This document shows, piece by piece, positions 32,926 to 40,961 of a DNA stretch of 40,961 nucleotides; position 1 is the first letter of the stretch, and every line of letters begins with the position of its first letter. The notes beneath the pieces were generated by a model. The model saw nothing but the letters and a program-made list of their open reading frames with translations, searched no databases and was not told the origin of the DNA. The position numbers and the translations under genes are program-made. The DNA comes from Planctomycetota bacterium (GTDB lineage Bacteria; Planctomycetota; Phycisphaerae; UBA1845): positions 1 to 40,961 of the forward strand of contig JAJRSR010000182.1 in the NCBI GenBank assembly GCA_024278695.1, read 5' to 3'.

Positions 32926-33845
32926 TGTACGTATCCCTTCGGAGACAAAGCCGCCACGCTCCCGTCGGGCTGCTCTAGCCGAAACCCTTCCGGCGTCACA
33001 ACCCCGACCGGAATCAGCGCGCCGCCAATCTCGGCAAGTCGTGCTTGCGTCGCGGCGTCACTGGCGACCGAGAGCAGCAGCTCGAAATCCTCACCATCAC
33101 AAAGCGCATGATCCCGCGCGGACCGCCCGTCAGTCTCAGCCAAGGTTTTCGCATCATCGCTGATGGCCTGCTCCAACTGCGGCGTTCGCAACAACGCACC
33201 CACGCCAGACGCCTCACAGACGCGCCAAAGATCCAACGACAAACCATCCGTAATATCAATCATCGCATGCAACGCACCACCCAAGCCTTGTGCCAGTGCC
33301 TTCGCCTCACGCACGCGCGGCACGAACGACAGGTGCCGGCCCAATATACTCCCGCCGAGCTTGCCCGTCACAACAAGCACGTCTCCGACTCTCGCCCCGC
33401 AACGCAGAACCGGTGTCACATCATCATAAGGCACGGCCACCACAGCGACATCAATCGCCAGCGGCGAAAACCATCGCGTCGTATCCCCCCCACAAACGGA
33501 CACATCAAAAACGCCGGCGGCCGCGAACGCACCGTCCATCAGCGCCTTCGTGCCTGCCGCGTCCATCTCCTCCGGCAGGGCCAGCGACACCGTCACCGCC
33601 TTGGGGCAGGCGGCCATTGCGGCGCAATCACTCAGCGCACAGTTCACGGCCTTACGCCCGATCGCGTCGAAAGGGTGCTCGCGCGAATCGAAATGCACAC
33701 CATCGAGGAGCATATCCGAGGAAAACAGGATATGCCCACCGGACGCTGCCACCACGGCCATGTCGTCGCCAAGGCCAACCGGCACCCCAGCCCCACCCGA
33801 TCGCTCTCGGAGCCAGGCCACGAATTCTAGTTCATCACTACCCAT
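32922..33845 (-). CDS. thiL: Thiamine-monophosphate kinase
   Basis: 307 residues from ATG at 33845; a longer in-frame start adds 27 residues not seen in the family. It phosphorylates thiamine monophosphate to thiamine diphosphate with ATP. VGLGDDMAVV is the first metal motif. FSSDMLLDGVHFD, AIGRKAVNCALSDCAAMAACP and the CGGDTTR segment complete the ATP and metal site. MIDITDGLSLDLWRV, then CDGEDFELLLSV, are the second-half signatures. It is the first gene of the thiL-tsaE-rph-lipoprotein-rdgB run. No thiamine riboswitch could be recognised in the 222-base divergent region upstream. Confidence 0.95.
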   Translation of the reverse strand: MGSDELEFVAWLRERSGGAGVPVGLGDDMAVVAASGGHILFSSDMLLDGVHFDSREHPFDAIGRKAVNCALSDCAAMAACPKAVTVSLALPEEMDAAGTKALMDGAFAAAGVFDVSVCGGDTTRWFSPLAIDVAVVAVPYDDVTPVLRCGARVGDVLVVTGKLGGSILGRHLSFVPRVREAKALAQGLGGALHAMIDITDGLSLDLWRVCEASGVGALLRTPQLEQAISDDAKTLAETDGRSARDHALCDGEDFELLLSVASDAATQARLAEIGGALIPVGVVTPEGFRLEQPDGSVAALSPKGYVH

Positions 33846-34067
33846 CAACGCCGATCTTACCACGCCAGCCAAGCCAGACCACCAACACACCCGCGAAAAG
33901 ACGCCTCTGCTCTTATCAAGCCCCACTGGCTCAAGGCAAGCTTGGCGATGAGTCGATCCTTACTCCGAGCGGCTTTAGGTGACACTGACTTGGCCGTATC
34001 ATACGCTGTGGTCACAGGCCGCCGGACAGCACCAGGGGCACGAACCGTTACTCTCAGGAGCTTCACA

Positions 34068-35726
34068 ATGTTTTGCAACCATCGACGCGGTTTGTTCATG
34101 TGCGTCCTCGCCGCGCTGGCCAGCGCGGCACCCGTCTCTCGCGTCAATGCGTGCGGCGGCTTTTTCTGCCAGGTGATCCCCATCAACCAAGCCGGTGAGC
34201 AGATCATCTTTCGCCAAGACGGCGATAGGGTCACGGCCATCGTACTGATTCAGTACGCTGGCGACGCTCCTGACTTCTCCTGGGTCGTACCGGTTCCAGG
34301 CATCCCCGAATTGTCTACGGGTAGTGATCTCGTGTTCGCGCCATTGGAGCTGGCCACGCGCCCGCAATTCATACTCGAAACCACGGGCGAGTCATGCCCG
34401 GAAGATATCCCAACCGTGTTTCTCGGCGGTGGCGGTGCTGACACTGCGGCAGGCCCGCCCGAAAACGACGGCGTGGAGGTATTACAGAGCCTGGCTGTCG
34501 GTCCGTTTGATGTGCAGATTGTTTCCAGTGATGCCCCCGACGCCTTGGTCACCTGGCTCGAAGACAACGACTACGACCTCGCCGACCGCGGGCGCGATCT
34601 GATCGCCCCGTATGTCGAAGAAGGTATGAACTTCGTCGCGCTGAGGCTGCTGCAAGATCGCGGCACGGGTGACATCCAGCCACTAATCATGCGCTACACC
34701 AGCACCGAGCCGATGATCCCGATCCGCCTGACGGCCGTCGCCGCGCTGCCGGACATGGGCGTCATCGCGTGGCTGCTGGGTGATTCGCGAGCCGTGCCGC
34801 TTAACTATTTGCACGTCACGCCCAACTACACCACCCTCAACTGGTACTCGGGAACCACGACGGCATACGCCAGCTACCAGGGGCTCATCACGGCCGCCAT
34901 GGACGAAGCCGGCGGACAAGGCTTCGCCACGGATTACGCCGGGCGCGATCTCGATGTGACGGCCTCACTCCCCACGGTCGCCACCTTCACCGATGAAATC
35001 GTACGGCTCTCGGCCATCGAGTCCGACGCGGAGATGATCGCCGCGACCGCCACGGGGTTTGTGATTCCCCAGGATAAAGTACTGGAGATGCTGCGCCGCG
35101 CGGTGCCGCTGCCCGAGGGGCAGGATGAGTTCGCGTATCAAGTTCCCGAGCTGCTGTCTGACCTGTTCAGTGCCGATGCGTTGGCTGCCGGGCGAACGAG
35201 CCTACTAAACGAACTCAACACCAACATCGTCACGCCGCTAACCGAAACGCTGGCCGTCTTTGACGGTGATCCCTACATCACGCGGCTGTACACCACGCTA
35301 TCCGCAGAGGAAATGACACTCGACCCGACTTTCTCGTTCAACCCCGATCTTGGAGATCAGTCCGTGGAGCGCCGGGCCGCACTTGACCTTTCGTGCGACA
35401 CGTTTAATTCGCGTTGGACGCTCACGCTCGGTGCGGGCACGGACCGCGATGGTGAAGTCGTCATCAACGGGCTCGGCTCACCGCCCGGATTCATCATGCC
35501 CGTGATCGACCAAGACTCGATCTGGCGCACCGAAACCGTAACCGCAAGCGGACCACCAACCGTCGTCACGCAAAAGCAATTCACCGTCGCACAGGTCATC
35601 GGCGACGACGCAAACACCGGACTGCAACTTTGCGGCGCGGGGACAGGACTGTGCGGCGCAGGCACGGCCGCCGCCATGCTATTCATGATGCTCGGACTAC
35701 GCATCATGCGAAAACGGCGGGAGTAA
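34068..35726 (+). CDS. DUF2330 family exported protein with C-terminal anchor-like tail
   Basis: 552 residues from ATG at 34068, with AGGAG 8 bases upstream; a longer in-frame frame from 33942 lacks a signal peptide at its start. The signal peptide is FMCVLAALASAAPVSRVNA. CGGFFCQVIPINQAGEQIIF with QYAGDAPDFSWVVPVPGIPE is the hallmark start of DUF2330, a family of unknown function. The C-terminus carries LCGAGTGLCGAGT, a hydrophobic helix (AAAMLFMMLGL) and RIMRKRRE. This small-residue/Cys motif, helix and basic cluster is the layout of C-terminal sorting tails such as MYXO-CTERM, suggesting processing at the envelope. The gene stands alone, diverging from thiL. Confidence 0.87.
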   Translation: MFCNHRRGLFMCVLAALASAAPVSRVNACGGFFCQVIPINQAGEQIIFRQDGDRVTAIVLIQYAGDAPDFSWVVPVPGIPELSTGSDLVFAPLELATRPQFILETTGESCPEDIPTVFLGGGGADTAAGPPENDGVEVLQSLAVGPFDVQIVSSDAPDALVTWLEDNDYDLADRGRDLIAPYVEEGMNFVALRLLQDRGTGDIQPLIMRYTSTEPMIPIRLTAVAALPDMGVIAWLLGDSRAVPLNYLHVTPNYTTLNWYSGTTTAYASYQGLITAAMDEAGGQGFATDYAGRDLDVTASLPTVATFTDEIVRLSAIESDAEMIAATATGFVIPQDKVLEMLRRAVPLPEGQDEFAYQVPELLSDLFSADALAAGRTSLLNELNTNIVTPLTETLAVFDGDPYITRLYTTLSAEEMTLDPTFSFNPDLGDQSVERRAALDLSCDTFNSRWTLTLGAGTDRDGEVVINGLGSPPGFIMPVIDQDSIWRTETVTASGPPTVVTQKQFTVAQVIGDDANTGLQLCGAGTGLCGAGTAAAMLFMMLGLRIMRKRRE

Positions 35727-35792
35727 AGCGCGTTGGGCGCAATCAGAACCGGCAGCAGCGTTGAGTGATTCAGGATCGATTCGCTTGTGTGA

Positions 35793-36647
35793 CTATTCAA
35801 TCCCGGCGAAAGGCCGGATGTGCTTGGACAGCGAGTCGGTAGTTTGAGGCTTAGCCAAGTCGAACGGCAAGAACACGCCGTGGTTGTGATCGCTCGCCAA
35901 GATGATGAGCCGGTCGTGCCAGATGTCGTACCCCATCTCCTGCGGCTGATGACCGCAGATGAACACATCCACATCAAGCATGTCGGCCAGCGCCGCCAGC
36001 GCCGGCTCCGTGTGGTAGCGACCCCAGACCAACGTATGCGCCGCGCCGCGATCGCCCAGGTCGGCCTCGGTTGGAATGCGCGATAGCACGCTAGCATCAA
36101 ACGCTGGTACTTCACGCGGCGCAGGTAGCGAATGCGACAGGAAAACCCGGTTGGCCGTCCTGGCGGCGAGCGGCAGTGATTTAATGTACGCGTTCACGCC
36201 AATGAGCACGTCCTGACCACCCGAGCCAAACGCCTCGCACACCGCCTGCTCAAAGGCCACGGTGACCACACGCCCGGCTTTGGTGATCTCGTGCCGCGTG
36301 AGCTGAGCCAGCTCGTGGTTACTCTGAAGAAAATGGACTTGATCCGGAAACGCACACTTCCACGCGGCAGCCTGGATCAGGATTCGGAACGATTGATCCG
36401 AATCGTCCAGCCCAGCAACCTCCTGGTGAATAATCTCATGCAGCACAACATGCCGTGGCGAGAACCTCTCCAAATCACAGTAGCGTTGGAGCTTTTCAAA
36501 GTTGCGCGCGTGTCCGTGAAGATCCCCGGTCATGACCAGTTGTCCGTAGTTGGGAAATACAAGCAGTGACCCGTCGCGCAGGGGGTCGCTGAGATTGAGC
36601 TCGGCCGCCTCGTGCAGAATGTCGGCAGCCTTGAACGGGTCGTTCAT
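35793..36647 (-). CDS. Calcineurin-like metallophosphoesterase, PPP-related
   Basis: 284 residues from ATG at 36647, which overlaps the kinase TGA by 4 bases (ATGA); this decides the start against longer options. TGDLHGHARNF (GDLHGH at 41-46) matches the GDxHG motif of PPP phosphatases, and FLQSNHELAQL matches GNHE with Ser for Gly. FICGHQPQEMGYD supplies a later metal His. The middle GDxVDRG motif is not recognisable; the segment there reads HVVLHEIIHQE. It is probably a soluble metal-dependent phosphatase, perhaps acting on phosphoproteins given its coupling to a protein kinase. The altered middle motif makes a small-molecule substrate possible. Confidence 0.85.
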   Translation of the reverse strand: MNDPFKAADILHEAAELNLSDPLRDGSLLVFPNYGQLVMTGDLHGHARNFEKLQRYCDLERFSPRHVVLHEIIHQEVAGLDDSDQSFRILIQAAAWKCAFPDQVHFLQSNHELAQLTRHEITKAGRVVTVAFEQAVCEAFGSGGQDVLIGVNAYIKSLPLAARTANRVFLSHSLPAPREVPAFDASVLSRIPTEADLGDRGAAHTLVWGRYHTEPALAALADMLDVDVFICGHQPQEMGYDIWHDRLIILASDHNHGVFLPFDLAKPQTTDSLSKHIRPFAGIE

Positions 36648-37609
36648 GATTCCTCTTCCGGCGGCACCGGAGCGTCCTTGCCGGCACTCTCGGGCTGGCT
36701 TTTCCGCACATCGCTGCGATTCTTTTTCCATAGTTTCTTAATGGCTTCCAGCCTGGTTGATAGCTCTTTCATGTCGCCAGGACGATCATTCGGATTGTCA
36801 CGACAACAAGCCATCACCAGATTGGACAGCGCCAGAGGAATCCTATCATTCAGCTCGTGCGGAGCAAGCGGCTTATCCGCAGACATCAGATTGATACCGC
36901 CTCGGGTGTTCTCGTTACGCATGGCCGTTGGGTAGTTTTCAGACGTCAAGAGCCAATACATCGTCGCGCCAAGATTGAACACATCCGTCCGCGCGTCCAA
37001 CAACATCCGACGAACTTGCTCCGGTGCGATATAGTCGGGCGTGCCCTGGATACGTTCCTTCTTATGACCGAGCGGGCAAGATTGTCCGAAGTCTATGATT
37101 TTCACGACGCCGCCTTTGGCGACCATGATGTTGTTGGGTTTGATATCGCTGTGAACGTAACCCGCCTCATGCATCGCATGGAGCCCGGCGGAGACCCGCT
37201 GACAGATAATCAGAAAGGTGTCGAGCCGGTTCGGACGAGCCGTCTCCAGCGGTAGACCATCCACATAGTCCATCACAATCGCGATTTCTTTCACCTGCAA
37301 AAACTTCTTGACGCGATGAATGGAGTGGCTGTGTCGAAGCGAGGGGTGGTCTAGCTTATGACTGATGTCATATTCGAGCTCAACCTGATCGATGAAACAA
37401 TCGTCGGCGGCGCTTTTCCGCTCGACATGTTTGACGGCGAACCGCTTCTTGGTCACGACGTGCGTCGCGAGGTAAATCTTGGACCCCGCGCCCGTTCCCA
37501 CGGGGCTACCGATCGCATATCCTGGGACTTCCAACACGACGAACCTACACCGTTTCCGTCTTTGCACCTTGGGGCAAACGGAACGACCGTCAGCCTGCGA
37601 ACCACCCAC
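36644..37609 (-). CDS. Soluble Ser/Thr protein kinase (Hanks type)
   Basis: 321 residues from GTG at 37609; this start is uncertain, and the kinase domain begins near residue 29 (VPGYAIG). The Gly-loop is GSPVGTGAG. K60 in FAVKHVE and a Glu near 77 form the ion pair. The catalytic loop is H153-S-D155-IKPNN, with Ser in place of the usual Arg of HRD. DFG is at 173-175 and APE at 195-197. There is no transmembrane segment or sensor domain, and the C-terminal 45 residues are Lys- then Pro/Glu-rich. Lack of the HRD Arg suggests regulation independent of activation-loop phosphorylation. It lies downstream of tadABC on the same strand and is coupled to the phosphoesterase gene. Confidence 0.9.
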   Translation of the reverse strand: MGGSQADGRSVCPKVQRRKRCRFVVLEVPGYAIGSPVGTGAGSKIYLATHVVTKKRFAVKHVERKSAADDCFIDQVELEYDISHKLDHPSLRHSHSIHRVKKFLQVKEIAIVMDYVDGLPLETARPNRLDTFLIICQRVSAGLHAMHEAGYVHSDIKPNNIMVAKGGVVKIIDFGQSCPLGHKKERIQGTPDYIAPEQVRRMLLDARTDVFNLGATMYWLLTSENYPTAMRNENTRGGINLMSADKPLAPHELNDRIPLALSNLVMACCRDNPNDRPGDMKELSTRLEAIKKLWKKNRSDVRKSQPESAGKDAPVPPEEES

Positions 37610-37805
37610 TCAGCCCAACCCGAAAGCCGCCCCATCATGTACCAAGCAACCGCTCGTGCCGCGGAAGACGCAAGGCCCGATCCACGGACCCCAGGGGAAA
37701 CAACGGGGGGAAGATTAGCAGCGATCGCACAAGATTCCAAGTCCTACCAAACGAGGACCTGAACGCCATTGGGAGCTACACGGGGCTTAGCCATCCCCGC
37801 CGCCG

Positions 37806-38750
37806 CTAGAGCAGCCCCGGCGTATTGCCGAGTGTTTCGATCATCTTCAGCGCGGCTGGACCGGCCAGCACCACCAGAATCGCGGGAAAAATAAACAGGA
37901 TCAACGGTGCCATGAGTTTCACTGTCGTTTTCTGGGCCCGTTCCTCGGCCGCCTGACGCCGCTTGACACGGAGCGCATCCGACTGGTTACGAAGCGCGCG
38001 GGCGATACTGGTACCGAACCGCTCCGCCTGGTTGATGATGGCCACGAGCGATCGTGCCTCCTCCACACCGGTCCGGATGGAAAAATTGGTTAGGGCTTCC
38101 GACCGGGGAATACCCATCTGCCCCTCCATCGTCACGGCTTGCAATTCTTCGGCCAGCTCAGGATGGACAGCTTTCATCTCATCACCAACGCGTTGAAACG
38201 CAGCATCCAAACCGAGCCCGGACTCGACGGTAATCACCATGAGATCAAGGGTATCCGGAAGACCATGCCGGATGCTTTCTTGTCGCTTGGAGACGGCCGA
38301 CATCAGCCAAAGGTCCGGGGCTAAAAAACCGCAACCCGCAGCCATAAGCGTCACGCCGATTCCGTTCAACATGGTCTGCCCGCCGGACCAAGCGTAGGCC
38401 GCCCCGGCAAATCCCAAAATGACAGCCATAACGGTCTTGCTCGCCAAGAACGTCGTCGGCGCGGAATCGGATCGGATCCCCCCCATGCACAGGCGCATGC
38501 GAAGCTTGGACATCTGCTCCGCGTCCTGAACCTGGTTCTTGGACACAGCGATCGGGGCGACGGTATCCATCACCTTCTGCGCGACGGACTGCTTTGCCTG
38601 CTCCCGTATGGCCGCGACGGCATCCTGAGAACGCTTGCCCGACATGCGCCGCTTGACGGCATCGCTATCATCCTGGGACGTGGGCCAGAGTGAATACACC
38701 ACCAACACGATGCTGACGACGATCATCCCGCCGTATAAGTAAAGCTCCAT
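37806..38750 (-). CDS. tadC: Tad secretion inner-membrane platform protein TadC
   Basis: 314 residues from ATG at 38750. One N-terminal membrane helix (LYGGMIVVSIVLVVYSLW) and further segments at about residues 100-150 and 280-310 surround a type II secretion F domain. The core HGLPDTLDLMVITVESGLGLDAAFQRVGDEM and FGTSIARALRNQSDALRVKRRQAAEERAQK are characteristic of TadC. With TadB it forms the membrane platform that the TadA ATPase drives to assemble Flp-type pili. It follows tadB after 140 bases. That gap contains only a weak 5-base-pair hairpin. Confidence 0.92.
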   Translation of the reverse strand: MELYLYGGMIVVSIVLVVYSLWPTSQDDSDAVKRRMSGKRSQDAVAAIREQAKQSVAQKVMDTVAPIAVSKNQVQDAEQMSKLRMRLCMGGIRSDSAPTTFLASKTVMAVILGFAGAAYAWSGGQTMLNGIGVTLMAAGCGFLAPDLWLMSAVSKRQESIRHGLPDTLDLMVITVESGLGLDAAFQRVGDEMKAVHPELAEELQAVTMEGQMGIPRSEALTNFSIRTGVEEARSLVAIINQAERFGTSIARALRNQSDALRVKRRQAAEERAQKTTVKLMAPLILFIFPAILVVLAGPAALKMIETLGNTPGLL

Positions 38751-38890
38751 AGCCTAAGCTCCTCGCGAACACCGCGTCATTCAAGCCACCATCGCACGAT
38801 TCTTCTAATGCACGTCTCAGCAATAACCATACAAACCAGAGAAGAATGGCAATTCGCCATGCCGCTCCATACCACGGGAAAGGCCCGCAA

Positions 38891-39898
38891 CTAGACCTTG
38901 ATGTTGACGATCCAGCGAATCATCGCAATACCCATCATTTGCAAGCCGATCGCGGCCATCAACATGAGCTGACCGTTGGGGTCATCGAGCAGCACCTGAC
39001 CGTATTCCGGATTGAGGTACATCGAACCCGCAAAGACGATTCCTGGTAGCGCGAAAAGCACCCAGCCGGACAGCCGCCCCTCGGCCGTCAAACCACGAAC
39101 CAAACCGGCCAGCTCGATTCGTTCTCGGATCACGCCACTGATATTGTCAAGCACTTCGGCCAAGTCACCGCCGGTCTGCCGCTGAATCATCACAGCCGTC
39201 ACAAAGAACCGAACATCAAGCGAATCCACGCGTTCGGCCATAGACCGGAGCGCTTCCTCGACCTTCACGCCCAGGTTCTGCTCGTGGTACACTTGCGCGA
39301 ACTCTGTCGCCACCGGTGGCGGCATCTGTTCGTAGATCAACTGAATGGCCCCGGCGAGTGAATGCCCCGCGCGAAGCGCCTGACTCATCATTTCAAAAAC
39401 GTCGGGCAGTTGGTTCGCCAGCTTGTTCATACGGCGTGACCGGCGAAAGCTAAGCCAAACCAGCGGCAGCACAACAACAGCCACACCAACTCCGGCAGCG
39501 AGAATGGCATTGCTGCCCATCACCAATAGACCCAACGTGCCGGCGAGCGCGATACCGCCCAAGTTCAGCAACGTCTGAGACGCCGACCAATCCACGGCGG
39601 CTTGATCCAAGAGCGTTTGCAGCTTGGGCACGACGGCAAGCTTCCCGAGAATCGACTCGGCAAAACTGTCTGCAGCACCCATCGCCCCTCGGCGAAGAAG
39701 GTCTACGGCATCCTTTTCCTTGTTCTGGCGAACCGCCCCGGCAAGGCGGTCCTGCATGCGCTTGCGGCTCGAGGTGCGCGTCTCCGCGATCACCTGAAAG
39801 ATACCATAGAACAACAACATCGAACCGAGCGTCGGCAGAACGTAGACCATCCAGCCGGGCATCTGTGCGAGCATTAGTTGCGAGGAAGACAAAATCAT
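38891..39898 (-). CDS. tadB: Tad secretion inner-membrane platform protein TadB
   Basis: 335 residues from ATG at 39898, which has GGAG 9 bases upstream; ATG 39919 is a second option only 3 bases after the tadA stop. An N-terminal helix (VYVLPTLGSMLLFYGIFQVI), a central pair (NLGGIALAGTLGLLV and LAAGVGVAVVVLPLVWL) and C-terminal helices flank the F domain. QLPDVFEMMSQALRAGHSLAGAI and VMIQRQTGGDLAEVLDNISGVIRER are typical TadB segments. It pairs with TadC in the pilus assembly platform. Confidence 0.93.
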   Translation of the reverse strand: MILSSSQLMLAQMPGWMVYVLPTLGSMLLFYGIFQVIAETRTSSRKRMQDRLAGAVRQNKEKDAVDLLRRGAMGAADSFAESILGKLAVVPKLQTLLDQAAVDWSASQTLLNLGGIALAGTLGLLVMGSNAILAAGVGVAVVVLPLVWLSFRRSRRMNKLANQLPDVFEMMSQALRAGHSLAGAIQLIYEQMPPPVATEFAQVYHEQNLGVKVEEALRSMAERVDSLDVRFFVTAVMIQRQTGGDLAEVLDNISGVIRERIELAGLVRGLTAEGRLSGWVLFALPGIVFAGSMYLNPEYGQVLLDDPNGQLMLMAAIGLQMMGIAMIRWIVNIKV

Positions 39899-39922
39899 GA
39901 TCCCGTTCTCCGGCTGCATCGT

Positions 39923-40961
39923 CTATTCGCCATCGTCTGTAAGAAGTACGCGTCGTGTAAACATTTCCGGATCCAGGTCGTGCCCGGTGGTCCGGAGTCG
40001 TTCCAGAAAGGACGGGCGAATACCGGTCGCCACAAACTGCCCCTTCGCTCGCCCCTTGGAAGACAACCCCGTCTGTTCAAACGCAAAAATATCTTGCATC
40101 GTAATGATATCGCCCTCCATGCCGGTCACTTCCGTAACCGTCACCACTTTTCGAGGTCCACCCGTGAGGCGCTGCGCCTGAACGAGAAGGTGAATCGCCG
40201 AGGAAAACTGCTGTCGGATGGCCCGCAGCGGTAGCTCGAACCCGGCCATCATCACCATTGTCTCAACACGGGCCACGGAATCGCGCGTGCTGTTGGCGTG
40301 AATCGTCGTGAGCGAACCGTCGTGACCCGTGTTCATCGCCTGAAGCATATCCAGCGTTTCTGGACCACGGCACTCACCCACGACAATTCGATCCGGACGC
40401 ATACGCAAACTGTTGACCAACAGATCACGAATGCTAATGCGCCCCTTGCCTTCGATGTTCGCCGGTCGCGTCTCCAGACGTACCACATGCGGCTGCCGCA
40501 ACTGTAGCTCCGCAGCATCCTCGATCGTCACCACGCGGTCGGTATTCGGAATAAAGGAGGACAAGTTGTTGAGCAGCGTCGTTTTTCCAGAGCCGGTACC
40601 GCCAAGAACCACAATGTTCAGGTGGGCCTTGACGCACGCCTCAAGAAAATCCCGCATTTCCGAAGTCACGGAGTTGTAATTGATATAATCTTCCCACGTC
40701 AGCGGATCGGCACCAAAACGCCGAATCGACATACTGGCACCATCGATGGCCAGCGGTGGAATGACCGCATTGACACGACTGCCATCCGCGAGTCGCGCAT
40801 CAACCAAGGGGCAAGTTTCATCGCAACGTCGTCCCACCGCGCTCACGATCTTATCGATCACATGCATGAGGTGTGCGTTGTCACGAAACTCAATCTCCGT
40901 CACTTCGAGATTTCCGCTTCGCTCGACATAGACTTGCTTCGGACCATTGACCAAAATATCG
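39923..40961 (-). CDS. tadA: Tad pilus assembly ATPase TadA/CpaF, 5' end outside window
   Basis: The frame is open to the right edge, where the codons read [14 protein letters not shown], an internal CpaF segment, so the start lies outside. Visible motifs are [17 protein letters not shown] (Walker A), the Asp box [32 protein letters not shown] (Walker B) and [15 protein letters not shown] (His box). The protein is a cytoplasmic hexameric ATPase that powers Flp/Tad pilus assembly. Pilin, secretin (rcpA/cpaC) and other tad genes would be expected beyond the right edge. It is the first visible gene of the minus-strand run tadA, tadB, tadC, kinase, phosphoesterase. Confidence 0.95.
   Translation of the reverse strand, partial: DILVNGPKQVYVERSGNLEVTEIEFRDNAHLMHVIDKIVSAVGRRCDETCPLVDARLADGSRVNAVIPPLAIDGASMSIRRFGADPLTWEDYINYNSVTSEMRDFLEACVKAHLNIVVLGGTGSGKTTLLNNLSSFIPNTDRVVTIEDAAELQLRQPHVVRLETRPANIEGKGRISIRDLLVNSLRMRPDRIVVGECRGPETLDMLQAMNTGHDGSLTTIHANSTRDSVARVETMVMMAGFELPLRAIRQQFSSAIHLLVQAQRLTGGPRKVVTVTEVTGMEGDIITMQDIFAFEQTGLSSKGRAKGQFVATGIRPSFLERLRTTGHDLDPEMFTRRVLLTDDGE

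Noticed and set aside
33846-34067. Thiamine diphosphate riboswitch upstream of thiL
   Set aside because: No CTGAGA-type conserved core or matching paired elements were found in the 222-base divergent region.
37453-37740. 95-codon minus-strand frame between tadC and the kinase
   Set aside because: It overlaps the kinase 5' end in another frame and shows no motif or ribosome site; treated as chance.
38820-38885. Terminator or processing site between tadB and tadC
   Set aside because: Only a 5-base-pair stem (ATGGC/GCCAT) is present, which is too weak to call.

Overview
The window is a stretch of bacterial chromosome of fairly high GC, densely coded, with mixed ATG, GTG and TTG starts and many 1- or 4-base gene overlaps. 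Gene content points to Planctomycetota, probably class Phycisphaerae. The evidence is a secreted reprolysin-like protease with a dockerin-like tail of the kind seen in that class, a DUF2330 surface protein, a run of exported amidohydrolase paralogues, and a bacterial deoxyhypusine-synthase-like protein in a polyamine operon. This placement is inferred; no rRNA or tRNA gene is present to confirm it.

Layout. 1-2256 (minus): a ThiF/MoeB-type E1 adenylyltransferase cut by the left edge, a small membrane protein and a universal stress protein. 2441-5446 (plus): lipA, then tmk overlapping holB. 5643-8183: ilvC (minus) diverging from mgtE (plus). 8287-21065 (minus): one 12.8 kb run of eight exported amidohydrolase-fold proteins (nine domains), mostly joined by 1- or 4-base overlaps. 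21535-22287: scpB (minus), diverging from a 709-residue protein of unknown function (plus). 24790-27405 (plus): an exported zinc metalloprotease. 27506-30174 (minus): pyruvoyl-dependent arginine decarboxylase, a deoxyhypusine-synthase-like protein and agmatinase, which together form an arginine-to-putrescine-to-homospermidine route. 30244-33845 (minus): thiL, tsaE, rph, a lipoprotein gene and rdgB. 34068-35726 (plus): the DUF2330 protein. 35793-40961 (minus): tadA (cut by the right edge), tadB, tadC, a Ser/Thr kinase and a metallophosphoesterase overlapping the kinase by 4 bases.

The most unusual region is the amidohydrolase array. All eight proteins start with a signal peptide and keep the family's N-terminal beta-sandwich motif and C-terminal GSIExGKDAD-type motif. 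Aligning the PG[LF][VI] motif by eye, only the protein at 11069-12349 keeps every expected metal ligand (HxH, H, H, D). The other domains have lost some or all of them, and several carry Lys/Asp-rich linkers, a Cys-rich insert or a beta-rich insert. It looks like one enzyme plus a set of co-expressed exported pseudoenzymes.

A second non-coding signal is a small hairpin repeat family (GGGTGSCCC, variable stem, GGGGGA) found at about 3444-3567, 5504-5608, 8219-8258 and 21463-21502, always in 3' intergenic positions. In two places it forms inverted pairs resembling REPINs. No CRISPR array, insertion sequence, tRNA, rRNA or recognisable riboswitch was seen. Promoter calls are by-eye matches and are weak.
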